A DNA stretch of 64,000 nt from Gordionus sp. m RMFG-2023 (Eukaryota > Nematomorpha > Gordioida > Chordodea > Parachordodidae), in assembly GCF_954871325.1 (NCBI RefSeq), contig NC_088777.1, positions 13,183,366 to 13,247,365 of the forward strand, read 5' to 3'. This document shows positions 13,196-24,693 of the stretch, one piece after another. The position numbers were made by a program, and so were the translations under genes. The stretch's first letter is position 1. Each line of letters opens with the position of its first letter. The notes under the pieces are model-generated. The model saw only the letters and a program-made list of their open reading frames with translations. It ran no database searches and had not been told where the DNA came from.

Positions 13196-14119
13196 ATATT
13201 AATTGTTGTACATTAAAAATTACATCATATTATATAAAGAGATAGGGAAAAAAATTTTGTTTATTGATAATTTTTGTAAAATTATTAGTTCTAGTTGAGA
13301 ACATGCAATTAATTTTTTTTACCTTTTATATATAACACTACTAAAAGTTTTTTTAAATAGTGTGTCGACACATTTAAATTAAAGATGGGAGTCGTGGAAA
13401 TTGTTTATATTTTTTAATATATAAATCGATATTTAAATTTTATGGAAATTGTTTATTTTTTTATTATATAAAATACTTAATATAAAGTAAAAAAGATTTA
13501 TCTTGTAATGCATTGTTGAAACCTCATTTATGTAAATATTAACAACGTTTTAAATAGGTTATACTAAACTATTTATATATTGATGAATCGGACGTTCATT
13601 TGGGATATCTTTGTTTTTTTTTGTTTTGAAATTTATATTATGTGTGTACATTCAGAATGAAATCATATGTATTATGAGTAGATACATTTTGTTTTTAAAA
13701 AATTATGTTCGAAGTACATAATCACACCTAACCTATCAGCACAAATCTACATTATAAATCTGTATAAAATGAATGATATATAATGGTAAATTGTTTTTTT
13801 TGATGTATATTTATCGTCAATAGGTCTATCCCATAAATTATAACCTCAACATGACTATCCACTAAATTATAACATTAATATGGCTACCCCATAAATTATA
13901 AACATTTCCGGAAGAGTATATCATAAATCAGTATCAAAAGGGAAGATTCAATAAATATCATGAACTGTTCTAAAGCATTCCAAAAATCGATACAATTCAA
14001 ATGGACGATTCGATAATAGTTGGGTCAATGACACTATTACGATAATGGAATGAATCCTTGGCTTAATAGGGACTAGGAAGAGATGGACACATGGCGTATC
14101 AAGGGTGGGTGTGTTACAT

Positions 14120-14302
14120 TTTGCGAACATATAAATTAAATAATATAAATTAAAATAGATTATATGAAATGTCAATCAATTTGAATATATTTATTTTTAG
14201 TGTATCTACAGTACAAGTTTTTTCTGTGAAATTTAATGATGTTTTTATAATAAGTGAATTATTTTCTACAAATTATTATTGGAAATAAAGGCTTATTATA
14301 GT
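14120..14302. repeat. Uninterrupted copy of the 10582 repeat
   Basis: It starts TTTGCGAACATATAAATTA and ends AAAGGCTTATTATAGT, colinear with 10582-10711 plus 12788-12845. It shows the pre-insertion state of the site at 10711. Class unknown; no terminal inverted repeats were recognised. Confidence 0.65.
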
Positions 14303-15538
14303 ATCTTGTTACAACATGTGGTATCCATTACAAAAAATATCTGTATACAGATACTATTTTAGAAATACCGATATAATTTTGGTTATATTTTGATTTACTT
14401 TTTTTTATATTAAAAATAATAAAATTTGAATCATTTAATAATATATCCGAGTTTATTTTATTACAAAAACTAACCAAACAAATTTTATTTTACGCTATGG
14501 ATAACGACAACATGGTAAATTTTATATTGGGATTTATTTTTTATAATAATTTAAAACATATATATCATAATTTTTAGATCAATATTTCTAGACAATCTCT
14601 GAAAAGAAATCAAAATTTTTTAAAATTTTTTAAGAACCCCTTAGATGATATAAATACTAATATAAGTTTTGACTTTTAATATATTCAATGATTATCTCAA
14701 TATAAAATTGTTATTATAAAATATAACAACCACTCTGCCGTCGCCGTCAATTGCCGAAAAGTTTAATGTGACTTAATATATCCTTAATTTGAGAATGCTT
14801 CATTATTAAATAGAACAATTATTTATATTAATTTTATTTGTATTAATCTAAAAATCATTAATTTGATTTATACATAGATGTGACATAGGATCAATAAATG
14901 TTTGGACTAACTTTGAAATTTAAGTTTTAACAATAAATCTTAAATTAAGCATTATGCACAAGTTTTATAAATATGGGCGAAATGGTAATTGTATCTAGAT
15001 ACATTCGTGAGTTTTAAAACTATGAATATTTATCTAGATCCTTTTGTAAAGTACTTAACTATGAAAATAGCATAATAAAATACAAAAGTTCATTTTGTAG
15101 AAATGGAATTGGGATTAAAGTTCCTAATAATTAAGAATTATTATATTTTATAATAGTAGTTTAAATTAAAAAATAAACTTTGGGAAAAGTTAACGATTGG
15201 TTAAGAAAACTATATTTTTTTAATCTTGAAAATATATTTTTTTTTCGGCCATATCAAACCGGTGCACCGTGATATATTAATTCCCCTTGTTATATACCTC
15301 TGAGTAAAGATACTACCCTGATTAATTCAGTCCCCAAATGATAAATAGTATTAAGGAGGGAGTTGATTAATAACCAAGATTTTAATTACAATATAAATTA
15401 ATAGAGAGAGTTAGACGATCATGCTCTTTCTATTATTGCTTAAATTTTTGTAAATTTAATTTTTGGAATTAAATTTTAATTTTATTAATCTAATTTGCTA
15501 ATTTATAAAGAAATCCGCATTTCAATAGTAAACATATT

Positions 15539-15953
15539 TTTCAAAGTTTCAATGCACAGAAACGTTTAACTTAGCAGTTCTTATTATTTCAAAACGCAAA
15601 GTCTTTATTTTTTTTATACCTTTTTTTATTAATTTCACAACAAGGATTAATATCTCGTCTTTATTTTTTTAAAGAAAGAAGGATTTTTAAAAAAAAACAA
15701 TATATAAAAAAAATATAATTATAATAATCATGAATTTCCACTTTTTTTTAGTTTATATATGATTGTTTTTAATTTATAAATATTAAATTATTTTTACATA
15801 ATAAATATTAAAAATATTTATATAATAATGTTCATGATGACTGCGCGAAACTTTAAAAAAAATATTAAAAATAAAATTCCAAACAAAAAAAAATATTTCA
15901 TGACTCACACAAAAAATTTTATTTAATATTAATAAATAAAACTATTTATAACA
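15539..15953 (-). repeat. 3' LTR of the gypsy element
   Basis: Aligns end to end with 22506-22920. In plus orientation both run from TTTCAAAGTTTCAATGC to CTATTTATAACA. The outer flank carries ATATT. Confidence 0.9.
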
Positions 15954-16225
15954 CGCCCCCATTAAATGAAAACCCTTAAACATACAAAAAAAATTAAAAT
16001 TGTTGTTTAACAAAGACAAACAGGGGGGTTTTGTACATAAAATCAAAATGTAATTATTTATTATTCTCTACAATGTTAACATAAATAAAAAAAAACTATA
16101 TGATGTAAAATATTTTAAAAGTTTTACTACATATATTAATATCGTATTTTAATTATTCCAGAAAATCTATTAAGGAAAATGATATTTAAAAAAAAATTGT
16201 TTTATTATTACAAAATTTGTAAAAT

Positions 16226-16837
16226 TTATTCTGGTCCCATTACATCCTCCAACAATTCCTGAATCTCAGAGGCCGACAAATCAACCATCGGCCACTCTTC
16301 AGCGTAATAGGCCCTGGGACTCGCCTCCGCCGTTTCTTCTCGAAACGGCTCAATAATCCCCACCGGTCGCCCCATCGCAGTTATGGATTGATCTTGTTGC
16401 GGCATTGCCCCTATCGTCAAAGGCGGCAAAATGGTCCTAACTGGGCGTGCGTCGCTCCTTCCCGGGCTTCGGCTTCTGTGGCTCGTCGTTTCCCTATTAT
16501 CATTTAAGTCTTGCCTACGATTTGGCCCACGGGGGCACCGCATTCGCAAATGACTAGGCGAACCACACAAGTAACAAGAACGTCTCCTCCTCGAGCGCAT
16601 GCTGAGGTGCCTGGGCTCCAGTATTTCGGAGTGATCTAAATTATTCGTTATTATCCCGGACACTCCCCTTTGGACCGGGGGCGATCTACTGCTCCGGCGT
16701 ATTGGAGGCGAATGGTCTATTATGTTTCGGTAAATCGAAGGCGAGATTGGTCGCCCATCCTCATTAACATATCCTCGGTAAATACTTATTCTAATGGTTA
16801 AATTCTCCCAATATTTACACCGATGCCTCCCCGACAT
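16226..16837 (-). CDS. Extra 3' ORF of the gypsy element, zinc knuckle and Arg-rich
   Basis: A 203-residue frame between integrase and the 3' LTR on the element's coding strand. It contains one CX2CX4HX4C zinc knuckle (CYLC, then H, then C, residues about 90-103), preceded by an arginine run (RSRRRR) and by RS/SP-rich sequence. The C-terminal third is acidic. Zinc knuckles of this form belong to retroelement nucleocapsids and bind nucleic acid. In most Ty3/gypsy elements this position is empty or holds an env-like gene. No signal peptide or membrane segment is present, so it is not env. It could be expressed by splicing, as 3' frames of related elements are. Role unknown. Confidence 0.6.
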   Translation of the reverse strand: MSGRHRCKYWENLTIRISIYRGYVNEDGRPISPSIYRNIIDHSPPIRRSSRSPPVQRGVSGIITNNLDHSEILEPRHLSMRSRRRRSCYLCGSPSHLRMRCPRGPNRRQDLNDNRETTSHRSRSPGRSDARPVRTILPPLTIGAMPQQDQSITAMGRPVGIIEPFREETAEASPRAYYAEEWPMVDLSASEIQELLEDVMGPE

Positions 16838-17204
16838 TCTTTTTTAAGAAAAAGGTATAATATAAAAAAAATTAATAACAGTTTTCACTCACTTTACTTT
16901 TGGGTCAAAATGAATAAATACAGGAAAATTTTCATTAACAAAATTAACAATTATACAAAAAAAAAATATAATTTTGCATTTATAAAATTCCCCTTTTAAA
17001 GCCCAATTATTGGAACCTTCCTTGTTTTGTGTCTCGCTTCCAACTGTCATTGCCGAAATCTTTTCCGTGTTTCAGTCCAACTTGGAACCATTTTATATTT
17101 GTTTCCTAGTCCAATTGTCACTCCTTTTTATTCTATTCTCCAACTATATACAAGTTCTATTTCCAACTTTTTATTTACGATCCCGACATCTCCCAAAATT
17201 ATCC

Positions 17205-17450
17205 CTTACTTCCGGAATTGCGGAGGTATTACTAACTTGGGTTATTTTTTTTAAATTTGATCTAATCTCGGAATTGCGGAGGTATTCCCATCTTGGGTTA
17301 ATTTATATTTATTTTGTTTTTTTATTAATGTGATGTAATTCCGGAATTGCGGAGGTATTACTAACTTGGGTTAATTATCATTATCGATTTTTTTTTTTTA
17401 AATTAATTTAATCTCGGAACTGCGGAGGTATTACCATCTTGGGTTAATTA
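17205..17450. repeat. Tandem repeat downstream of the integrase region
   Basis: Four copies of a unit containing GGAATTGCGGAGGTATTAC followed by a CTTGGGTTA word, spaced 60-70 bp apart (near 17212, 17269, 17341 and 17415). They lie between integrase and the extra 3' frame in the gypsy element. Confidence 0.7.
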
Positions 17451-17669
17451 TCATTATTAGTATTATTATTTTCTATGTGCTTTAACTCGAGAATTGCTAA
17501 GATATCTATCCCTCTCTCCTCGCCGCATCATGGCTGGATCTCAATCTTTCAGACTCTACTCTCTTCCGTATCTGTTCTACGTGTCTAACTCCTTCCTTTC
17601 CGTCAACGAATTTTACTTTCACCATTTTATGCCCCATGTTCTGTATAATTATTCCTGACTCCCATTTTC

Positions 17670-20600
17670 AGGTACCTCCAAAAATTCTCGCCCATATGGT
17701 CTGACCATTCACAAATTCACACTGATTATCCATTGAATTTTCCTCCTGCGCCGGTTTGGGTCTTAAGAAATCCAACTGAATACGAGTTCTACGGCCCAAA
17801 AACTTTTCTGCTGGGGACAATTCCTCTCCCTTTCGACTATTGTTATAATATTCAATCGCTATCCAAATCTCTCCATCCCCATATTTCGACTTCCTCAACC
17901 AACTTTTCACCACCGCCACCATCTTTTCCGCCTGCCCATTTGAGCTTGGGTGGTAAGGAGGCGCCAAAATGTGTCTCACCCCAGTTTCATTACAAAACAC
18001 TTTAAAGTGTTTACTTATGAAAGCGGGTCCTCCATCCGACACGACTATTTTCGCTACCCCAAATTTTGCCCAAAGATCTTTTAACGTCTTAATTACTACT
18101 TGCGTTGTTAACCCCTTTACTTCTTGATACTCTACCCATTTTGAGTAAGCGTCCACCACGAGGAGATATATTTTATCGAAGTCGAAAAAGTCTAAGTGCA
18201 CTCTTTCCCATGGTTGAGTAGCCCTAGGCCAAATACTTTTCTTGTCCTTTCGAGGCATACTTGCCCATGAATTACACATTTCACAACTTCTCACCATATT
18301 CTCGATTTTTTTATTCATGCCAGGCCACCATATGTATTCCCGCCCCCATTGTTTCATTCGTTCCATACCCTGATGTCCAGCATGGATTATTGCCTTTACT
18401 GCCTCCCTTAATCTTGACGGCACCACTCCCCGACTTCCTCGTACCACACACTCGTTCACTATCGTTAGCTCTTTCTCCACTTGCTTAACTTTTTGTCCCC
18501 ATCTCGCCATTGCTTCCGACCCAATATGCACGCTTTGATTCTCGTCAACTCGCGATCTTTTAAAGTAGCATTTTTGAGTTGTTCCCATGCAACTGGTCCT
18601 CCTTTAGATATTCCGACTATCGCTCTAATCAACCCGTGCTCATCCTCTTCATCTATATCTTTCGACCTACTCGTTTCGCAATCCTCTCCCGTTCCACATC
18701 TAGAAAGAATATCCGGTAAGTAATTTTCTCTTCCTCGCCGGTATTTCACTTGCCCGTCGAAACTGCCTACCAGCAATAGCCATCGCTGCAACCTAGGCGA
18801 CAACATGAGGTCCTTGTTGTCCTTCCTGAAAAGATGAACCAAGGGCTTGTAATCCGTATATATGACAAATCGACGTCCGATCAAGTATTCCCGACATTTA
18901 GTCAATCCAAATATAACCGCTAGCGCTTCTTGCTCGATCACTGAATATCTTGTCTCGGCCTCTCTAAAGATTCTTGAGAAAAATAAAATAGGTCTCTCCA
19001 ATTCGTCTATACAATGTAATAGCGCTCCACCCACACCCCTATTCGAAGCGTCAACGGCCAATATCACTGGCACATCGTTATCAAAACACACTAGTACTGG
19101 TTCCCTTCCAATCCTCAATTTCAACTCCTCAAAAGCCTCCTCCTGTTCAATTTTCCATTCAAATCTTTCTCCTTTCTTTAACAATTTATACAACGGCGCC
19201 GCTATCTGCACGAAACCTTCCACAAAACGGTGATAATAATTCACCATTCCCAAGAAAGCTTGTACTTCTACCTTATTATTAGGCTTCACCATGCTTGTTA
19301 TATTTGCCATATTTTTGTCCAAAGGTCTGACCTCTTTCCCATTGATTTTATGCCCCAAATATACGATTTCTGATACTCCCAACGCACTTTTTTCAACGCT
19401 TGCCCGCAATCCTTTATCCTTGATCCTTTTGAACACCTCCTCCAATCTTCGTTCGTGTTGCTCGGGAGTCTCTCCCATCACCAATACGTCATCCATGTAG
19501 TAAAATACTCCCTCTAGTCCTTGAAAAACTGCCGCCATCGTTCGTTGAAAAATTGGAGCCGACACGCTAAGTCCAAACGGCAATCTTAGAAGGCATACAA
19601 TCCCTTCGGAGTCGTGATCGTTAATAGCTTTTGTACCTCGGGTTTCACCTTCAATTGTAAGTAAGCGTTCGAAAAGTCCACCTTTGAAAAATATATGCTA
19701 CCCTTCAAATTAGCTAATATTTCTTCAATCCGAGGTAACGGATATTTTATCTCCACAACCTACGGGTTTAGCGTGACCCGAAAATCAGCGGATAAACGAA
19801 GCTTTCCATTGGCCTTCTTCACAGGTACTAACGGTGTTGCCCATTCGCTATATTCTACTGGACAAACAATGCCCTTCTGCACCCACTGCTCCAATTCCTT
19901 GTCTACTTCATTTCGCCATTCGAACGGTATCCGACGTAATGCACAAAACTTGGGCACATATCCCTCCTTTAATTTGATATCCACTTCATAATCTCGGAGA
20001 CAACCCAACTTCTCACCAAAAATCTCCTTGTAATTTTTCATCAAGTTTCGCACTCCCTCTTGTACTTTGATCATACCAAATTCTATCTCTCTATTCCGCA
20101 ATTCCCTCTCTTCCCGTCGTCTCGTTTCCTTTCCATCCATTTCCATTTGTTGGCTATATGTTCCCTTAGTATTTCCTTGTTCCAAATCATTATCTTCTCT
20201 AGTTTCTTCTTCTGGCAACATTATTTTCCCATCTGCCAATTCCTCCAGCTCCGCTTCAAACTTTCCTTGATCATGAATTTCTTTCTGTTCTTCGGTATCA
20301 TTTCTTTCTTCCTTTCTCCCAAAGTCGCGACAACTCCTAAAATTCCCCCCGATACCTCTCCTATAATTCCCCCCAATACCTCCCCTATAATTTCCCCCAA
20401 TACCTCCCCTATAATTCCCCCCAATATCTCCCCTATAATTCCCCCCGATACCTCCCCTATAATTCTCCCCAATACCTCCCCTATAATTCCCCCCAATACC
20501 TCCCCTATAATTCTCCCCAATACCTCCCCTAAAATTCCCCCCGATATCTCCCCTATAGTTCCCCCCCCCCCCAAAACCTCCCCTATAATTCCCCCCGATA

Positions 20601-21170
20601 CCTCCCCTAGAGTTCCCCCCAAAACCTCCCCTACAGTCTCTAACTACCCTATTATCCTCTCCTCTCCTTTCCCCTTCCAAAAAGGTTTCAATTCCTGGCA
20701 ATCTTTCTCCATACCACAAATTCATATCTCTATTTTCTTCACATCTTGCAACAGGTAAAAATACACCACACCATGCGAATACCCCCCAAAAACCACAATC
20801 TGGACCAATTCGGGTGATCCAATCCCATCCCACTACTGGCTCTACTTTTCGATCTACTATCCATAAGTCCAAAATCTCCACTCTATTCTCTAATACCACC
20901 TTTAACTCCACCCTTCCCATCACTGCGACTTCTGATCCATCCAACTGACGGATCTTGATGTCCTTCCGTTTAATTATCCCTTCCGACCAAATACTCTGAT
21001 ATTTCTCATATCCCATCACGGATATGGCTGCCCCGGTATCAAATAACATGGATACCATATTTCCATTCAAATTTATCCAAACTCTAGGGCAAGGATCATG
21101 TATCTTTTCCTCTTGTATCATATTTATGCCCTTTGAAACCCAATCTTTCTCACTATAATCTAATCTTTCC
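17670..21170 (-). CDS. pol region of the gypsy element: protease, RT, RNase H, integrase
   Basis: From high to low coordinates: an aspartic protease site LFDTGAAISV (near 21045); a long Gly/Arg repeat (20330-20640); the start of the RT with the DFRVTLNP block (near 19765); the RT active site YMDDVLVM (near 19490); RNase H (AVDAS and later TDYKPL); an integrase H2C2 zinc finger (near 18270-18390); and integrase core motifs with VDAYSKW and VSDGGPAF, ending before 17670. This order identifies Ty3/gypsy. It is a fossil copy and is broken in a few places, but all enzyme domains are recognisable. It is probably expressed from one RNA with gag, as is usual for the family. Confidence 0.85.
20330..20640 (-). 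repeat. In-frame Gly/Arg repeat between protease and RT
   Basis: About twelve tandem copies of a 24-27 bp unit encode variants of GGIGGNYRG. In the plus strand the unit is CCCCTATAATTCCCCC-like. The array keeps frame and inserts a flexible RG-rich segment of about 100 residues into the pol polyprotein. Confidence 0.8.
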
Positions 21171-21339
21171 ATCTCTTTCGCCCAAAGCCCCCCGACCTTT
21201 GCGGCATGCTCTTTGCCATCATATAGTCACAAATACTCGCAATCTCTCGCCCCATGTCCTTCCTTCCGGCAACGGAAACAGATTCTATTCTGCTCTTTAT
21301 TCACAGCCAAAAATGGTATTCCTACCTCTTTATTTTTTT

Positions 21340-21975
21340 CACTTATATAATTCTAACATTTGGAGCACTTTGCCCCATGTCCCTCTGTGGAAAACCGCCT
21401 CTAGTTTTGAAATTACCCACATTGCATTCCTCCCTATTGTGACCAAATCGACCACAACCTTCACATCGTAGCTTATCACGTCTTCCTGGACAAAACGTGG
21501 CTATATGTCCATATTTTCCACATTCAAAACATTTCGTTTCTTGGCAATCTCTGACCATATGTCCCTGTCTTCCGCAATTATAACAATTCATTCTCCCCCT
21601 TACTCTAGAATCAAAGTTGGGTGTCATTTCTCCTCTCCTTCCCTGAGAACTTTCTCTAGGTCCCCTATATGTCCCCAATCTCTGATTAGTATATGAATCT
21701 CTCCTTTCAGGCCTATAGGTTAATTTATCTAATTCGCTATCCGTCCACCCATTAATTAACTCCTGCACTGGGAACCATGTTACCTTTCCCATAACATCCT
21801 CTTCCCCATTATGTCCTTCTATCGTCAATGTCTGCCCCTTTATTTTCACACTTCGACTTCTTCTCAACTTTCTTCCCCATATTAAGCTACACATCCATAT
21901 TACTAATATAATCAATGCCCCAAAAATATTATACTGTATTTCCCAGTATTTTACAAATTTTAAACTTTTCATTTC
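21340..21975 (-). CDS. gag-like frame with three zinc knuckles
   Basis: The C-terminal half has three successive CCHC knuckles: CYNCGRQGH, CFECGKYGH and CEGCGRFGH. These are nucleocapsid-type RNA-binding modules. The N-terminus has a hydrophobic stretch (FGALIILVIWM, residues about 18-35), which is odd for gag. Only about 110 residues precede the knuckles, so the usual capsid region is short or not recognisable. Confidence 0.75.
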
Positions 21976-22234
21976 GACCTTATAAAAAATTTTTAATTAA
22001 TTTTAAAATAAAAATTTTGGTTATTTGTAATGTTAATAGATATGATATTATTAATAGTGTAAACAATCCAATAATACACATGTACATCTACAGTTAATAA
22101 GTCTAAAGATACGACAAAAATTTGAGCAAATTTTGTGTAACAGATTTACAACTCGTAAAATTCGGACAGCACTTCCGTACGATAAGACTTTTTTTTTAAT
22201 TTTGAAAGAGAAGAGAAGAAAAAAATAAATTAAT

Positions 22235-22500
22235 TAAATAAATGGACAGCTGATGTCGATGATGAAGACGATTTACAATTCACTTCAAGACTCAAATACC
22301 ACTATATGATATTTTTCACTCGAAGACTCAAATACCACTATATGATATTTTACCGTAGATGTAGATGATGAAGACGATGTACAATTCACTTCAAGACTCA
22401 AATACCACTATATGATATTTTTCACTCGAAGACTCAAATACCACTATATGATATTTTACCGTAGATATAGACTCAAATACCACTATATGATATTACGACC
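22235..22500. repeat. Tandem repeats in the 5' leader of the gypsy element
   Basis: A unit with GACTCAAATACCACTATATG recurs five times (near 22288, 22325, 22397, 22433 and 22468), interleaved with two copies of a GATGATGAAGACGAT-type segment. The array abuts the inner edge of the 5' LTR, where priming and packaging signals lie in related elements. Confidence 0.75.
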
Positions 22501-22505
22501 ACCAA

Positions 22506-22920
22506 TTTCAAAGTTTCAATGCACAGAAACGTTTAACTTAGCAGTTCTTATTATTTCAAAACGCAAAGTCTTTATTTTTTTTTACCTTTTTTTATTAATT
22601 TCACAACAAGGATTAATATCTCGTCTTTATTTTTTTAAAGAAAGAAGGATTTAAAAAAAAAAAATATATAAAAAATATAATTATAATAATCATCAATTTC
22701 CACTTTTTTTTAGTTTATATATGATTATTTTTTACTTTATAAATATTAAATTATTTTTACATAATAAATATTAAAAATATTTATATAATAATGTTCATGA
22801 TGACTGCGCGAAACTTTTAAAAAAAAATATTAAAAATAAAATTCCAAACACAAAAAAAAATATTTCATGACTCACACAAAAAAATTTATTTAATATTAAT
22901 AAATAAAACTATTTATAACA
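22506..22920 (-). repeat. 5' LTR of the gypsy element
   Basis: Same 415-bp length as the 3' copy, with few differences, mainly in A/T homopolymers. Promoter and polyadenylation signals cannot be told apart from the general A/T background. Confidence 0.9.
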
Positions 22921-23185
22921 ATATTTATATAAGATAAGATATAAATTTATAATGGAGATTTTTTTTAAAATTTTCAATGAATATTAATATTATTGATGGC
23001 ACAAAAATGTATAAAATTTTGCAGAAATTAACCCTTTCTTAAGGAACTAGTTACGTATTAGTTATTTTAAGAACATTAGGGTTGAGCTAAAGAGTAATTT
23101 TATTTCTAACTTTTAATAATATTTTAAAATACTTATAAGACTTTAAAAAACACATAGCATTTCAATTATAAATAGTATAGATAAT

Positions 23186-24125
23186 TATCTTTCATTTAGA
23201 TATTGGTGGCAAGTAATGAGACAAGATGTTTTTGACTTTGTTAGATGCTGTGATTTTTGCCAAAATATCTACAGTATGGAGATGAACATTGGTAGATTTG
23301 TGTTCCTTGCCAGAGAGTGATGATGTTAAAATTATTAATGTTAGATATACGTTTTCGTTTTGTTTCAAATATATTTATTTTAAACGGCATGACAAAAAAA
23401 GATTATGTTTATTAACTTAAAAATCAGTTTATATTATCGTTTTATTTTAACTTACAATTTACATTTTTTTATTATTTTATCATTTAAGTTAAATTCAATT
23501 TTAAACGAAGAACATTTTATTTTTCGTTTTGAGTAACTTAATGATTGATCATTATTTTATGATTATTTAATTTTTTAATGTATATATAAAAAACATTTTT
23601 CTTAAAATTGAGAGATTATGTATTATGAATAATTTATCATGTATTATATTTATTTCGTTTACTTTGGATTACTCTTTATGCGCCTATAATTATTGATTAC
23701 TTCATATGTCCTATGATTGGTACAGAAAACTATTTTATACTTCAATTATAATCGCAAATCAGCAATTACAATAGATTATTTTTCAAAATGTCGAAGTGCA
23801 GCCCTTAAAGAATTAAACGGCGAATACAATGATTTTTTTTATATAGATTATTATGCAGACTTCAGGGCCAAGGTCTGATAATAAATTTTTATAAGAACAA
23901 AATTTATTTATATTTAGATTCAAATTAATTATAGGGCCACAAGTTTGTGAATGAAGTTGGCAAGAAGTTAGCAAAGTATATCACAAACTAGTAGGAAAAA
24001 ATCTAAATCACGCACTTAAAAACTGATTGGTCAGGAGTTCTGCCTGGTGTAGTATTTGCTACAAATACATCAAGGCATGAGTCCTCAAGATTTACAACAT
24101 ATGATTTGTGGCAGGAAAGCTGTAC
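23186..24125 (+). mobile_element. Fossil retroelement integrase
   Basis: Plus-strand blocks in the correct order: an integrase zinc finger (YWWQVMRQDV followed by CCDFC, near 23200-23290); a core fragment with DYFSKCRSA (near 23785); and the distal core with DWSGVLPGVVFATNTS (near 24030-24090). This is the H2C2-core layout of retrovirus-like and gypsy-like integrases. It is broken many times and old. LTRs were not found. It lies outside the young gypsy element and on the other strand, so it is a separate event. Confidence 0.65.
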
Positions 24126-24693
24126 TGTAAAGCAAGAATTTATTTCAAATATAATTTTGAAGAATAAAAAATTAAAATCATATAAAAAGAAATATATAAC
24201 TGAAAATAAAATTAATGGGATAAAATCGAAAGTTCATACAAATAAAATTTCGACATATAGATAAAATAGATGAACTAAAAAGTATTATCATCATTTATAA
24301 ACTTTAATTGCCCTCCTCTTTTGTTATCGCAATTAACTAGCCATACAAAAATCGAAATTGATAAACTAGTGCAATTACTTTCATTTTTGTCTCAAAGGCT
24401 GTTTTATATAACCAAATTTTCCACCACACTAATATTTATGTGTAGGTAAGGGGATGGCGTCAATTCTAAGATATCGGATTAGTTGATGGAAAAAGACACA
24501 CAACCATTCAGCTTTTTTCAATGTTATAATTGGCTACCAATATTAGTACATATAATCGGTAAAACGCCTATAAACTAAACGGATGGGATTGTTGTGGTTA
24601 AACCTTTTTACTTTCCGTTATTTTATGTCAACTTTAATTATTTAAGTGATAATTATTCTTTTGCATTAATTTGTAGGTTTTAAAAATTTAACC

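Larger units (their letters stand above)
12846..15533. other. Gene-free AT-rich DNA with repeat fragments
   Basis: No gene is supported. It contains the two repeats listed separately at 13080 and 14120. A three-unit repeat of about 35 bp around CATAAATTATAA lies at 13830-13905. Confidence 0.5.
15539..22920 (-). mobile_element. Ty3/gypsy LTR retrotransposon, young
   Basis: A 7382-bp element with two 415-bp LTRs and a 5-bp target duplication ATATT (15534-15538 and 22921-22925). On the minus strand the LTR starts TGTTATAAATAG. A purine-rich tract (AATGGGGGCG) lies directly before the 3' LTR at 15954-15966. Parts in order: repeat-rich leader, gag-like zinc-knuckle frame, protease, reverse transcriptase with RNase H, integrase, then an extra 3' frame. 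RT before integrase is the Ty3/gypsy order. The LTRs differ by only a few point changes and small length changes, so the insertion is recent. Structurally it looks nearly complete, with roughly two to four interruptions in its coding part. The primer-binding site next to the 5' LTR (near 22490-22505) does not match a tRNA that I can name. Confidence 0.92.

Noticed and set aside
17010-21442. Many plus-strand frames of 60-230 residues across the gypsy element
   Set aside because: They are shadows of the minus-strand gag and pol frames, and the Pro/Ser-rich one near 20060-20758 is the antisense of the Gly/Arg repeat.
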